This document shows, in pieces, positions 47,173-55,689 of a stretch of 64,000 nucleotides of DNA; within the stretch, counting starts at the first letter, position 1, and every line of letters starts with the position of its first letter. The notes under the pieces were generated by a model. The model had not been told where the DNA came from. It saw only the letters and a program-made list of their open reading frames with translations, and did no database searches. A program made the translations under genes and the position numbers. Origin of the DNA: Janthinobacterium sp. (GTDB lineage Bacteria; Pseudomonadota; Gammaproteobacteria; Burkholderiales; Burkholderiaceae_D); NCBI RefSeq assembly GCF_009923995.1, contig NZ_RFSK01000006.1, forward strand, positions 62,001-126,000. The letters run 5' to 3'.

Positions 47173-48356
47173 AGCTGGAACCTGCTGGCGCCAATGCCGG
47201 CCGGCTGCTCGCCCGTCACCAGCAATTCGCCTTCGCGCAAGCCTTGCAGCACTTCGGCATTGAGGCGGTTGCGCACGCCCACGGTGACGGCGCGCGTATC
47301 GACCTTGCCGTCGGCATCCATCACGCGGGCCGTGAACTGCCCCGGTTTCGCGCCTTCCCCGGTCGATGGTTTCAGCGCCGGCAAGGGCACGGCCAGCACG
47401 TTCTGCTTCGCCGCCGTGACGAAGACCACCTGCGCCGTCATCTGCGGCATCAGTTCGCCATCGGCGTTATCCACGTCGAACAGCACTGTATACAAGATCA
47501 CCTTGCTGCTGGACGGCGCCAGTGCCGTGCCGGCGGCCGTGCCACCGGGCACCGGCGGCGCCGGCAGCACTTGCCGCACCTTGCCGCTCCAGCGCCGCTG
47601 GTCGCCGCCCAGGGTGGTGAAATACACGGGCATGTCCGGACGCACGCGGCGCACGTCCGCCTCCGACACCTCCGTCCACACCGTCATGGCCGACAGGTCG
47701 GCGATGCGCAGGATGTTCGGCGTCTGGTACGTCGCGTTCAGGGTCTGCCCTTCCTTCGCGTCCAGGCCCACGACGCTGCCGGCCATCGGCGCATAGATGC
47801 GCGTATAGCCCAGACGCGCCTCGTCCGCCTTCAGGCTGGCCTGGGTCTGGTCGATCTGCGCCTTCAGGTGGTCGATCTTGGCGGCGGCCGACGCCAGGGT
47901 GGCTTCGGCCGTTTCCAGGTCGGCCAGCGGGGTCGAGTCGAATCGCGCCATCTGCTTCTGGCGGCCATGCTGCTGGCCAGCCAGGCGGTGCTGCGCCTGC
48001 TGATCCGCCAGCTGGGCGCGCAAGCCCGCCAAGGCGGCGCGGCCCGCGTCGACCGTGGCTTGCTGCACGCTGGGGTCGATCTCGGCCAGCAGCTGGCCCT
48101 TTTCCACGGCGCTGCCGGGCTGCACGTGCAAACGCGTGATCTGGCCCGACACCTGGGCGCCCACGTCGACATAGGTTTGCGGCTGCAGGGTGCCGATGGC
48201 CGTGACGCTGGCCTCGATGTTGCCGCGCTTGACGGGAGCCGTGTCGAACACGGTTTTCGGGCCGCGCGTGGCCCACAAAGCGCTGGCGCCGAACAGCGCC
48301 AGCAGGACCACGGCGCCGAGAATGCGCGCGCGGCGGGTAGGCAGACGGGCCGCCAT
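47169..48356 (-). CDS. macA: MacA-type periplasmic adaptor subunit
   Basis: A 395-residue membrane-fusion protein. An N-terminal anchor ([18 protein letters not shown]) is followed by the lipoyl half-motif [18 protein letters not shown], a coiled-coil hairpin (about residues 105-180, with [21 protein letters not shown]), the second lipoyl half [14 protein letters not shown], and beta-barrel and membrane-proximal domains. It recruits MacB to an outer-membrane channel. The neighbouring FecIR/PepSY genes hint at siderophore traffic, as in PvdRT systems; this is inference. Confidence 0.95.
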   Translation of the reverse strand: MAARLPTRRARILGAVVLLALFGASALWATRGPKTVFDTAPVKRGNIEASVTAIGTLQPQTYVDVGAQVSGQITRLHVQPGSAVEKGQLLAEIDPSVQQATVDAGRAALAGLRAQLADQQAQHRLAGQQHGRQKQMARFDSTPLADLETAEATLASAAAKIDHLKAQIDQTQASLKADEARLGYTRIYAPMAGSVVGLDAKEGQTLNATYQTPNILRIADLSAMTVWTEVSEADVRRVRPDMPVYFTTLGGDQRRWSGKVRQVLPAPPVPGGTAAGTALAPSSSKVILYTVLFDVDNADGELMPQMTAQVVFVTAAKQNVLAVPLPALKPSTGEGAKPGQFTARVMDADGKVDTRAVTVGVRNRLNAEVLQGLREGELLVTGEQPAGIGASRFQL

Positions 48357-48446
48357 CAGGAAGTCGCCCTGTCAAGAGTAAAAACGTCGATCGGTGTCGC
48401 CAGGCGTGAAAAGTGCATCAGTCTATCCTTGAAATGTGCATTGCGT

Positions 48447-48788
48447 TCAATGCAGGAAGGTCACAAGCCCTGCCAGCGCGGCGACGGCTGCCAGCAGGGA
48501 ACTACGAAACAGCAGGCGGGGTGCATAGGGCAGCAGCAGGACCACCAGCAGCGCACCTGCCGATAAAAAGCCCAGCCAGGCGACCACGCCGACGGTAGCG
48601 CTCCAGCCGGCCACGCAGGGCCAGATGGCCAGCGCCAGCAACAGCGCGCCGGTCAGCTGCAGCGCGCGCCGCACGTTCGGCGCCGCATCCCTGCCCCATA
48701 CCTGGCCGTGATGGCGGTCCATCGCCAGGGACAGGCTGGCCATGCCCGCATACGCCAGGCCCAGCGCGCAAAGAATGGTATGGATCAT
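48447..48788 (-). CDS. DUF3325 family membrane protein
   Basis: A 113-residue protein with about four hydrophobic helices (ILCALGLAYAGMASLSLAM, LTGALLLALAIWPCVAG, VVAWLGFLSAGALLVVLLL, LLAAVAALAGLVTFL). The ATG at 48788 overlaps the PepSY gene stop (ATGA). DUF3325 proteins accompany PepSY and DUF3649 genes in iron-uptake loci; function unknown. It ends the operon, 90 bases before macA. Confidence 0.85.
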   Translation of the reverse strand: MIHTILCALGLAYAGMASLSLAMDRHHGQVWGRDAAPNVRRALQLTGALLLALAIWPCVAGWSATVGVVAWLGFLSAGALLVVLLLPYAPRLLFRSSLLAAVAALAGLVTFLH

Positions 48789-50488
48789 GACTGTCCTTCC
48801 GTATTGATTTGCAGGCTGGCCGATGGCGCCGGGCCATCCTTGCCGGCAGCCTTTTTCAGCGGTTTTTCCTTGCGCTTGTGGACTTTCCACGCGCCCCAGG
48901 CGGCCAGCAGGCCGAAGGCCATGCTGCACAGCTCCACGCCGGCGCTTTCCCAGTCGCCGCGCGCAATCTGCGCCGCCAGGTTGTCGCCCGTGCTCAGCAC
49001 ATTCAATGCGGGCAGCAGCAGGCACAGGGCGGCCAGCAGGCACAGTTGCTCGATCCACGCGCGTTTTTCCGCGCGCAGGCAGGCATGCACCAGCATCACG
49101 AACCACACGCCGAAGAAGGCGCGCACTTCCCAGCCGGCGCGGTGCTCGATGCCGACGGAGATCAGGCGGTTGGCCCATAGGTAGCCGATACAGGCGATGG
49201 CCAGGCCGGCGATGGCGGCCACGTTCAGGCAGGCGATAATGCGGTACACGCGCTGCGTGTATGCGCCGAATTCGCCACCGGCGCGCTGGCGGCGCTTGAC
49301 CATGAACAGGATGGCGCCCGTGCCCATCATGGCCGTGCCGGCCAGGCCGCACAGGAAGTACAGCCAGCGCATCGGCGTGCCGCCGAAACCGGCCATGTGC
49401 AGATTCGACATGACGATGCGCGTCAGGCCCGCGCCGCCCGTGTTCGATTCGCCCGGCTGGCGTACGGCGATCTGTTCGCCCGTGGCCAGCGCATAGCAGG
49501 CCATGCCCGTGTTGGCGCTAAGGCGCTCCATCGTGTCCGTCTCTTCATTCCAGCCGTACATGCACACGCGCATCGAGGTGTCGTTCGGATTGTCCAGCAC
49601 CACGGCGCGGATTTCCTGGCCGATGGCCTGCTCGGCGCGCAGCGCGAACGGCTCCAGCGCGGGAATCGCCAGCGCCTGGCCCGTTTTCACGGGCTTGCCC
49701 GCATCGTTCCAGTCGCTCAGGAAGGCCTTCTTGCCGTTTTCCGCGCCGTATTGCGCCACCACGGGCGCCGGCACATAGTCATCGCTGTAGAAAGCCAGGC
49801 CCGTGTAGGCGATCATGAACTGGAACGGCAAGGTAAGCACGGCCACCGCGTTGTGCGCGTCGAGCCACGAGCGCTGGCCCTTGGCGGGGCGGAAGGTGAA
49901 GAAATCCTTGAAGATGCGCTTGTGCGTGATGACGCCGCTGACCAGCGCCACCAGCATGATCATGGTGGTGATGCCGACGATCCATACGCCGATGCGGCCC
50001 GCATGCAGCTCGTAGTGAAAATCGACGAAATGGTGGCCGCCGATGGTCTCGCGCTCCGTCGCGTCGCGCGCATGCTCGACGACGGCGCCCGTCAGCGGGT
50101 CCAGTTCCGCCGAGCCGTAGCCGCCGCTGGGCTGGAACCAGTAGGCGGAGAGGCCATGGCCGGGACGCTGCACGGGCCAGATTTCCCACATGTCCGCCTT
50201 CGGGTGCTCCTTGGCCATGAAGTCGAGCGCCAGTTCCAGGCGGCGGCCGCGGTCCGTGACCTTCGGCAGCGGCGGGTCGTTCGCGTGCGCCGCCTCGGCC
50301 AAAGCGTGCTCGGGCGTCATCCAGTGGCCGATGGGGTCGTCGAAGACGGCCAGGGAACCGGTCAGGAAGATGGCGAACAGCAGCCAGGAAATCCACAGGC
50401 CGCTCCACGTGTGCAGCCAGGCCATGGCCTGGCGCAAGCCGCCCTGCTGTGGCGTTTTTGCCACTTTATCGACCTTGATGGCGTTCAT
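48785..50488 (-). CDS. PepSY-associated transmembrane protein (probable siderophore-iron reductase)
   Basis: A 567-residue inner-membrane protein. The N-terminal helix motif WLHTWSGLWISWLLFAIFLTGSL is typical, followed by a periplasmic PepSY region, HHFVDFHYELHAGRIGVWIVG, and further helices (LYFLCGLAGTAMMGTGAIL; IACLNVAAIAGLAIACIGYLW). Conserved His residues within helices could bind haem. Such proteins are linked to siderophore iron release. The start ATG at 50488 overlaps the upstream stop (ATGA). The basic C-terminus is cytoplasmic. Confidence 0.9.
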   Translation of the reverse strand: MNAIKVDKVAKTPQQGGLRQAMAWLHTWSGLWISWLLFAIFLTGSLAVFDDPIGHWMTPEHALAEAAHANDPPLPKVTDRGRRLELALDFMAKEHPKADMWEIWPVQRPGHGLSAYWFQPSGGYGSAELDPLTGAVVEHARDATERETIGGHHFVDFHYELHAGRIGVWIVGITTMIMLVALVSGVITHKRIFKDFFTFRPAKGQRSWLDAHNAVAVLTLPFQFMIAYTGLAFYSDDYVPAPVVAQYGAENGKKAFLSDWNDAGKPVKTGQALAIPALEPFALRAEQAIGQEIRAVVLDNPNDTSMRVCMYGWNEETDTMERLSANTGMACYALATGEQIAVRQPGESNTGGAGLTRIVMSNLHMAGFGGTPMRWLYFLCGLAGTAMMGTGAILFMVKRRQRAGGEFGAYTQRVYRIIACLNVAAIAGLAIACIGYLWANRLISVGIEHRAGWEVRAFFGVWFVMLVHACLRAEKRAWIEQLCLLAALCLLLPALNVLSTGDNLAAQIARGDWESAGVELCSMAFGLLAAWGAWKVHKRKEKPLKKAAGKDGPAPSASLQINTEGQS

Positions 50489-50763
50489 GCGGCACCTCGC
50501 GACAGCAGCATGCCGATGCCGCCGCACAGGATGGCCGGCAACAGCATGCCCAGCCAGGCGCGGCGCAGGTCCTGCACGGCAAAGACCCAGATGACGGCGC
50601 CGGTGTACACGATAAAAGCGCTCAGGGTGGCCGTCAGCACGGCTTCGGCGCGCGACAGGGGCAGTACGGCCGCCAGCAGGACGGCCACGCCGGACGTCAG
50701 CGCGTAGCCGCCAAAGACGGCGGCCAGCACGCGCGAAAACAGCAGCATGTTGGCGGATTTCAT
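50485..50763 (-). CDS. DUF3649 family membrane protein
   Basis: A 92-residue membrane protein from the ATG at 50763 (MKSANMLLFSRVLAAVFGG) with three hydrophobic helices (YALTSGVAVLLAAVLPL, LTATLSAFIVYTGAVIWVF, LGMLLPAILCGGIGMLL). It begins the DUF3649-PepSY-DUF3325 trio. The frame is open back to 50925, but that part has no family likeness and no good ribosome binding site; AGGGA lies before 50763. Confidence 0.85.
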   Translation of the reverse strand: MKSANMLLFSRVLAAVFGGYALTSGVAVLLAAVLPLSRAEAVLTATLSAFIVYTGAVIWVFAVQDLRRAWLGMLLPAILCGGIGMLLSRGAA

Positions 50764-50987
50764 CGTTGTGGCGTCCCTGGGAATGGCTGTCGTGCCGGGC
50801 GGCAGACCTTGTACTTCAGATGCATCACACTGCGTCCTTCCATCAAAATTGATCGTGGCGGCGCGGCAGCCCCGGATCAAACGGGCCACGCGCCTGGTCT
50901 TCATGATTGAAACTGCGTCTCTCAACTACAGGTGCCGCGAAAATCGAAAACGGGCAGCCGGCTTGAACAAATTTTTTATCGAGGGGG

Positions 50988-51980
50988 CTACGGCGCCGGT
51001 TCGACGCTCACCCAGTAACGCGTGCGGCTGCGCACCTGCACCGGCAGGGAGTTGGGCAGCATGGTCAGGATGCGCTGGGTGTCGGCCAGCGGGAACACGC
51101 CCGACAGGCGCAGCCGGGCCACCGCCGGCGCGCAGTGGATGATGCCGGGGCGGTAGCGGGCCAGGTCGGCCAGGAAGTCGCCCAGGGTCACGTCGTCGAC
51201 GATCAGCTGCCCGTGCGCCCACGCGTCGGCATGCGCATCGACGGCATGCGGCGTGTCCGGCGCATGCCGCGAAAACGCCACGCCGCGCCCGGCCGTCAGC
51301 CGCAGCGGGACGCCACCACCGTCGCGCGGAAGGATGTCGACGGCGCTTTCAAACACGTCCACCACGCTGCTGCCATCGTGCTGGCGCACGGAAAAACGCG
51401 TACCCAGCGCGCGCACCACGCCTTCGCGGGTGGCCACTTCCAGCGGCGCGGCGCTGCCGGCGCCGTGGCCGCTGGTAACGAGGATTTCACCGGCCAGCAG
51501 CTCGATCAGGCGGCGGCTGGCGTCGAAACGCACATTCACGGCCGACCCCGTATTCAGGCTGAGCACACTGCCATCGGCCAGTGCCACGTCGCGCCGTTCG
51601 CCCGTGGCCGTGCGGTAGTCGGCGCGCAAGGCGCGCGCGCCCTCCCAGGCATTCGTCTGCGCGGCCAGCAAGCCGCCACCGGCTGCCACGCCCAGCCAGG
51701 CCAGCAGCTGGCGCCGCCTTCCATTCGCCGTTTTCTGCGGCGTGCCGGCCAGCGCCTGCGCGGCCGCACTGCGGTGCAAGCCATCGAGCCGCTGCGACAC
51801 CGCCTCGATATGCTGCCAGGCCCGCTCGTGCTCCGGGTCCTGCGCGCGCCAGCGCTGCCAGGCGGTGCGCTCGCGCTCGCCCGCTTCGTCCGACATCAGC
51901 ACGGTCAGCCACTCGGCTGCCTGCTGCTGCACGTCGTCGCGGATGAGCGACGGCACCGCCGCTTCGCCCGGCGTACTCAT
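50988..51980 (-). CDS. fecR: FecR-type anti-sigma factor/signal transducer
   Basis: A 330-residue transmembrane regulator. The N-terminal DUF4880 segment (QQAAEWLTVLMSDEAGERERTAWQRWRAQDPEHERAW) lies in the cytoplasm and binds the sigma factor. One membrane helix is near residue 95 (LLAWLGVAAGGGLLAA). The periplasmic FecR domain (YRTATGERRDVALADGSVLSLNTGS) and a C-terminal STN-like part (VTLGDFLADLARYRPG ... LRLSGVFP) follow. It should sense a TonB-dependent receptor, but none is encoded next to it. ATGA overlap with fecI. Confidence 0.93.
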   Translation of the reverse strand: MSTPGEAAVPSLIRDDVQQQAAEWLTVLMSDEAGERERTAWQRWRAQDPEHERAWQHIEAVSQRLDGLHRSAAAQALAGTPQKTANGRRRQLLAWLGVAAGGGLLAAQTNAWEGARALRADYRTATGERRDVALADGSVLSLNTGSAVNVRFDASRRLIELLAGEILVTSGHGAGSAAPLEVATREGVVRALGTRFSVRQHDGSSVVDVFESAVDILPRDGGGVPLRLTAGRGVAFSRHAPDTPHAVDAHADAWAHGQLIVDDVTLGDFLADLARYRPGIIHCAPAVARLRLSGVFPLADTQRILTMLPNSLPVQVRSRTRYWVSVEPAP

Positions 51981-52486
51981 GCCGGCAGGGAGAAAAACAC
52001 CTGACGGTTGGCACGCGTCAGGTACTGCTTGACCGAGCTGGCCGACACCTGCAGGCGCGCGGCGATCTCGGCATAGCTGAGGCCTTCCAGCTGCGCCAGC
52101 AAAAAAGCCGTGCGCACGGCAGCGGGCAGGCCATCGAGGGCCGCGTCGATCTCCTGCAAGGCTTCCAGCGCCAGCAGCCGCGCTTCCGGCGCGGGCGCCA
52201 CCTCGGGCGGCAGGCAGGACAGCGCCTGCAGATAGGCCTCTTCCAGCACTTGCCGGCGGTAGCGGTGCGCCACCAGGCGGCGCGCGATGGTGGCGAGAAA
52301 CGGCCGCGCCTCGCGGATCTGCGGCGCCATGCCATTCGTCAGCACGCTGACGAAGGTATCTTGCGCCAGGTCCGCCGCCTCGCCCGCATTGCCCAGCTTA
52401 TGCCGCAGCCAGCCCTGCAGCCAGCCATGATGGCTGCTGTAGAGCGCATGCAGTTCCTGTTGCTGGGCAAAATCGGCGGCCGACAT
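51977..52486 (-). CDS. fecI: FecI-type ECF sigma factor
   Basis: A 169-residue ECF sigma factor of the iron-starvation group. Region 2 includes LGNAGEAADLAQDTFVSVLTN and region 4 the helix-turn-helix LEGLSYAEIAARLQVSASSVKQYL. It is coupled to fecR by an ATGA overlap and has a Fur box 42 bases upstream of its ATG, so iron limitation should induce it. Target promoters are unknown; the downstream DUF3649-PepSY operon is a likely one. Confidence 0.95.
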   Translation of the reverse strand: MSAADFAQQQELHALYSSHHGWLQGWLRHKLGNAGEAADLAQDTFVSVLTNGMAPQIREARPFLATIARRLVAHRYRRQVLEEAYLQALSCLPPEVAPAPEARLLALEALQEIDAALDGLPAAVRTAFLLAQLEGLSYAEIAARLQVSASSVKQYLTRANRQVFFSLPA

Positions 52487-52527
52487 GGCATCCCTTTCCG
52501 GTCTGGCGCGGCGCGCCCAAGAATGTA

Positions 52528-52546
52528 AATAAGAATTATTCTCATT
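52528..52546 (-). promoter_or_regulatory. Fur box upstream of fecI
   Basis: AATAAGAATTATTCTCATT is a 9-1-9 inverted repeat with one mismatch and matches the Fur consensus GATAATGATAATCATTATC well. It lies between fecI and ffh, 42 bases from the fecI ATG. Confidence 0.88.
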
Positions 52547-52773
52547 TTAACCGTGTTCGTGCCATTCGTGCAATCGCAGCGTTGCCAGAAATACCAACTA
52601 ATCCAAAAATGGCACGACCGCCAGGCTGTGCAGCAAGGGAACGCCGGGACCCCGCGATGGGGTAAAATGGCGCCCATCGTCCGGCTTAGCGCCTTCCCCA
52701 GTAGATGCACGCATTCCTACCGGGGCAGGTTCTTTGCGCCGCCCACTCCCAAGCTTTTCATTGCAGGTTCATC

Positions 52774-54141
52774 ATGCTAGATAATCTCACCCAACGGCTT
52801 GCAAAAGTCGTTAAGACCATGCGCGGCGAGGCGCGCCTGACCGAAGCGAACACCGCCGACATGCTGCGCGAAGTGCGCCTGGCGCTGCTCGAAGCCGACG
52901 TCGCCCTGCCCGCCGTGCGCGAATTCATCGCCAAAGTCAAAGAAAAAGCCATGGGCGAGGACGTCATTTCCTCGCTCACGCCTGGCCAGGCCCTGGTGGG
53001 CGTGGTGCAGCGCGAGCTGGCCGCCCTGATGGGCGCCGACCTGGGACCGGAAGCGTCGCAGATCAGCTTTGCGCAGCAGCCGCCCGCCATCATCCTGATG
53101 GCCGGTCTGCAGGGTGTGGGCAAAACCACCACCGTCGGCAAGCTGGCGAAGTACCTGAAAGAAGAAAAGAAGAAGAAAGTGCTGACCGTCTCGGCCGACG
53201 TGTACCGTCCCGCCGCGATCGCCCAGCTGCAATCGGTCACCGCCCAGGTCGGCGCCGACTTCTTCCCGTCCACCAGCACGGACAAGCCCGTCGATATCGC
53301 CCTGGCCGCGCTGGACTGGGCGAAAAAGCATTACCACGACGTGCTGATCATCGATACGGCGGGCCGCCTCGGTATCGACGAAGAGATGATGCGCGAAATC
53401 GCCGCCGTCCACGGCGCCGTGAAGCCGATCGAAACCCTGTTTGTCGTCGACGCCATGCTGGGCCAGGACGCCATCAACACGGCCAAGGCCTTCAATGACG
53501 CGCTGCCGCTGACGGGTATCGTGCTGACCAAGCTCGACGGTGACGCGCGCGGCGGTGCCGCCCTGTCCGTGCGCCACATCACGGGCAAGCCGATCAAGTT
53601 TGCCGGTGTCTCGGAAAAACTCGACGGCCTGGAAGCGTTCGACCCGACCCGCATGGCCAACCGCATCCTGGGCATGGGCGACATCCTTGCCCTGGTGGAA
53701 GAGGCACGCAAGGGCGTGGACAGCAAGGCCGCGGCCGACCTGGCGCAAAAAATCAAGGTCGGCGGCAAGTTCGACATGAACGACTTCAAGGCGCAGCTGG
53801 GCCAGATGAAGAAAATGGGCGGCATGGCCAACCTGATGGACAAGCTGCCGGCCCAGTTCCAGCAGGCGGCAGGCGGCAAGAACATGGACCAGGCCGACAA
53901 ACAGGTGCGCCGCATGTGCGGCATCATCGACTCGATGACGCCGCAGGAGCGCGCCAAGCCGGAACTGATCAAGGCCACGCGCAAGCGCCGCATCGCCGCC
54001 GGCGCCGGCGTGCAGGTGCAGGAAGTGAACCGCATGCTGACGCAATTCGAGCAAATGCAGACGATGATGAAGAAATTGTCGGGCGGCGGCATGATGAAGA
54101 TGATGCGTTCCATGAAGGGCATGATGCCCGGCATGAGGTAG
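52774..54141 (+). CDS. ffh: Signal recognition particle protein Ffh
   Basis: A 455-residue SRP GTPase that targets nascent inner-membrane proteins. The N domain starts MLDNLTQRLAKVVKTMRGE. The G domain has GLQGVGKTTTVGKLA near residue 108, DTAGRL near residue 192 and TKLDGDARGG near residue 250. The Met-rich M domain that binds 4.5S RNA runs to the end (MMKKLSGGGMMKMMRSMKGMMPG). The ATG at 52774 is chosen; the frame is open 69 bases further upstream without homology. A palindrome starts 4 bases after the stop. Confidence 0.97.
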   Translation: MLDNLTQRLAKVVKTMRGEARLTEANTADMLREVRLALLEADVALPAVREFIAKVKEKAMGEDVISSLTPGQALVGVVQRELAALMGADLGPEASQISFAQQPPAIILMAGLQGVGKTTTVGKLAKYLKEEKKKKVLTVSADVYRPAAIAQLQSVTAQVGADFFPSTSTDKPVDIALAALDWAKKHYHDVLIIDTAGRLGIDEEMMREIAAVHGAVKPIETLFVVDAMLGQDAINTAKAFNDALPLTGIVLTKLDGDARGGAALSVRHITGKPIKFAGVSEKLDGLEAFDPTRMANRILGMGDILALVEEARKGVDSKAAADLAQKIKVGGKFDMNDFKAQLGQMKKMGGMANLMDKLPAQFQQAAGGKNMDQADKQVRRMCGIIDSMTPQERAKPELIKATRKRRIAAGAGVQVQEVNRMLTQFEQMQTMMKKLSGGGMMKMMRSMKGMMPGMR

Positions 54142-54577
54142 CGGAAGGCTTCAAAATCCGCTGCGCGGGGCGCTTTGCGGCCGGCGATGCTCACCGTACT
54201 ACAGTACGGTTGCGCTTCTCGGCCACAAATCATCCCCGTTCGCTGTGATTTTGAAGGCCTTATTTAGGCCAGGTATCCACCTTCAACACCCCGAAAAACA
54301 TCGTTCTAAATAATGCCGGATTGCATTTTCATGTGTCCGGCATCACTCTTCCCTCCCCGCGCAGTGCCCCTCCCCGCATAGCCAGCAACCATGCCATTTA
54401 CGGGCAAAAACGCGCTTGCGTGCCCCCGAGCGGTGCGCCCGGGAGACAGGCGCGTCATTTCGCTGCTTTTTCCTCGTGAAAACGTGAAAAACACTTGCAT
54501 ACTAGGTAAATCCACACCAATATTAGCCGTGCGATTAATTGCGCAATTTCCCATGTGTTTGTTAAGGAGGCTCGAAG
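54142..54577. other. Intergenic region between ffh and the SWIB gene
   Basis: 436 bases. The left 120 bases are the palindromic element listed separately. The right part, about 54480-54577, should contain the promoter of the SWIB gene and ends with a near-perfect Shine-Dalgarno AAGGAGG. No gene was recognised between them. Confidence 0.6.
54145..54262. repeat. About 118-bp imperfect palindrome centred on ACCGTACT-AC-AGTACGGT
   Basis: Outer arms AAGGCTTCAAAATC (54145-54158) and GATTTTGAAGGCCTT (54247-54261) and core ACCGTACT (54193-54200) / AGTACGGT (54203-54210) form a long imperfect inverted repeat. Intermediate segments also pair in part. It begins 4 bases after the ffh stop, parallel to the element next to nrdA (37455-37557). 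Confidence 0.85.
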
Positions 54578-54973
54578 ATGGCAACAGCCAAAAAAACCCC
54601 AGTAGCAGCGCCAGCCAAAGCAGCAGCAGCCAAGCCTGCAGCCGCCAAGAAAGCAGCACCCGCAGCCAAGGCAGCAGCCAAACCAGCAGCGGCGAAGAAA
54701 GCGGCAGCACCGGCAACACCACGCAAGCCAAACGCAGCATTCATGAAAGCAATGACGCCATCGAAAGAGCTGGCCGCCGTTGTTGGCGCAGCACCACTGC
54801 CGCGCACGGAAGTGACCAAAAAGGTATGGGATTACATCAAAAAACTCGATCTGCAAGATCCGGCCAACCGCCGCATGATCAATGCGGACGACAAGCTGAA
54901 AGCAGTTTTCGGCGGCAAAGCCCAAGTCTCCATGTTTGAAATGACGAAACTGATCTCCGATCATTTGAAATAA
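54578..54973 (+). CDS. SWIB/MDM2 domain protein with histone H1-like tail
   Basis: A 131-residue protein. Residues 1-50 are a Lys/Ala/Pro tail (AAKPAAAKKAAPAAK pattern) like the histone-like protein at 34-35 kb. Residues about 55-131 are a SWIB domain with ELAAVVGAAPLPRTEVTKKVWDYIK and INADDKLKAVFGG. SWIB proteins in Chlamydia and plants are linked to chromatin and DNA compaction; the bacterial role is unknown, though DNA binding through the tail is likely. AAGGAGG precedes the ATG at good spacing, suggesting high expression. Confidence 0.93.
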   Translation: MATAKKTPVAAPAKAAAAKPAAAKKAAPAAKAAAKPAAAKKAAAPATPRKPNAAFMKAMTPSKELAAVVGAAPLPRTEVTKKVWDYIKKLDLQDPANRRMINADDKLKAVFGGKAQVSMFEMTKLISDHLK

Positions 54974-55003
54974 TCAGCTATGCGCCGGCTAACACCGAGC
55001 GAG

Positions 55004-55039
55004 TGCCCCGCCGCATCACTGCGAGCGGGGCATTTTTTT
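55004..55039 (+). terminator. Rho-independent terminator of the SWIB gene
   Basis: TGCCCCGC (55004-55011) and GCGGGGCA (55025-55032) form an 8-bp stem followed by seven T residues. Confidence 0.93.
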
Positions 55040-55066
55040 GGGGTCAGACCCGCCGGGTCTGACCCC
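55040..55066. repeat. Perfect GGGGTCAGACCC palindrome
   Basis: GGGGTCAGACCC (55040-55051), GCC loop, GGGTCTGACCCC (55055-55066): a perfect 12-bp stem. Its ends match the larger element at 33399-33462. It directly follows a terminator and precedes the 3' end of the lytic transglycosylase gene. Confidence 0.9.
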
Positions 55067-55071
55067 GGCCC

Positions 55072-55689
55072 TCATTTGAATTCCCACTGCCGCCACGCCG
55101 CCCGCACGGCATTCGGGTATTCGGCCCGGCCCCGGCTGCCGTTGTAGCGCCCCAGGGCCAGGTACAAATCCCCTTTTTCCATGTCCAGGTACATGCGCAG
55201 GATGGCGCAGCCATAGCGCAGATTCGTCTGCATGTGGAACAGCTTGCTGCGGTCGCTGTCGCCGATGACGCCTGTCCAGAACGGCATCACCTGCATGTAG
55301 CCGCGCGCGCCGGCCAGCGAGACGGCATATTTGCGGTAGGCCGACTCCACCTGGATCAGGCCCAGCACCAGGGCCGGCTCCAGGCCTGCGCGGCGCGACT
55401 CGTACCAGACGGTTTCCAGGAATTCCGTGCGCAGCTGCGCGTCCGGCAGCTTGCGCTGCAGGCGCGACGACATCTGCGCCAGCCATTGCTGGTAGCGCTG
55501 CAGGTCGGCGGGGGTGGAAAATTTGGGTTGCGGCGGACGCTCGTCGCGGATCGCGTGCGACAGCGCCAGGCGGACGGAGTCGGCCAGCGCCTCCTCCTTC
55601 TGGTTGCCGGCCTGCGCCGGAACAGCGCAGGCCAGGCCGGCGGCCAGCGCGAGCGCGCCAGCCACCTTGCTTACTGAAAAGCGCTTCAC
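55072..55689 (-). CDS. Lytic transglycosylase (SLT domain)
   Basis: A 205-residue periplasmic murein hydrolase. A signal peptide ([19 protein letters not shown], cleavage after AQA near residue 27) precedes the SLT fold with the catalytic Glu in [16 protein letters not shown] and the signature [12 protein letters not shown], then [14 protein letters not shown]. The GTG start at 55689 overlaps the proS stop (GTGA); upstream sequence in this frame is a shadow of proS. Translational coupling to proS is implied. Confidence 0.92.
   Translation of the reverse strand: MKRFSVSKVAGALALAAGLACAVPAQAGNQKEEALADSVRLALSHAIRDERPPQPKFSTPADLQRYQQWLAQMSSRLQRKLPDAQLRTEFLETVWYESRRAGLEPALVLGLIQVESAYRKYAVSLAGARGYMQVMPFWTGVIGDSDRSKLFHMQTNLRYGCAILRMYLDMEKGDLYLALGRYNGSRGRAEYPNAVRAAWRQWEFK

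Noticed and set aside
48447..49352. A 301-residue minus-strand frame running into the DUF3325 gene
   Set aside because: Its first two-thirds are an out-of-frame shadow of the PepSY gene; only the last 113 residues from the ATG at 48788 are credible.
50764..50925. A remnant of the missing TonB-dependent receptor
   Set aside because: The open frame continues upstream of the DUF3649 gene but shows no plug, signalling or barrel motif, so a remnant cannot be claimed.
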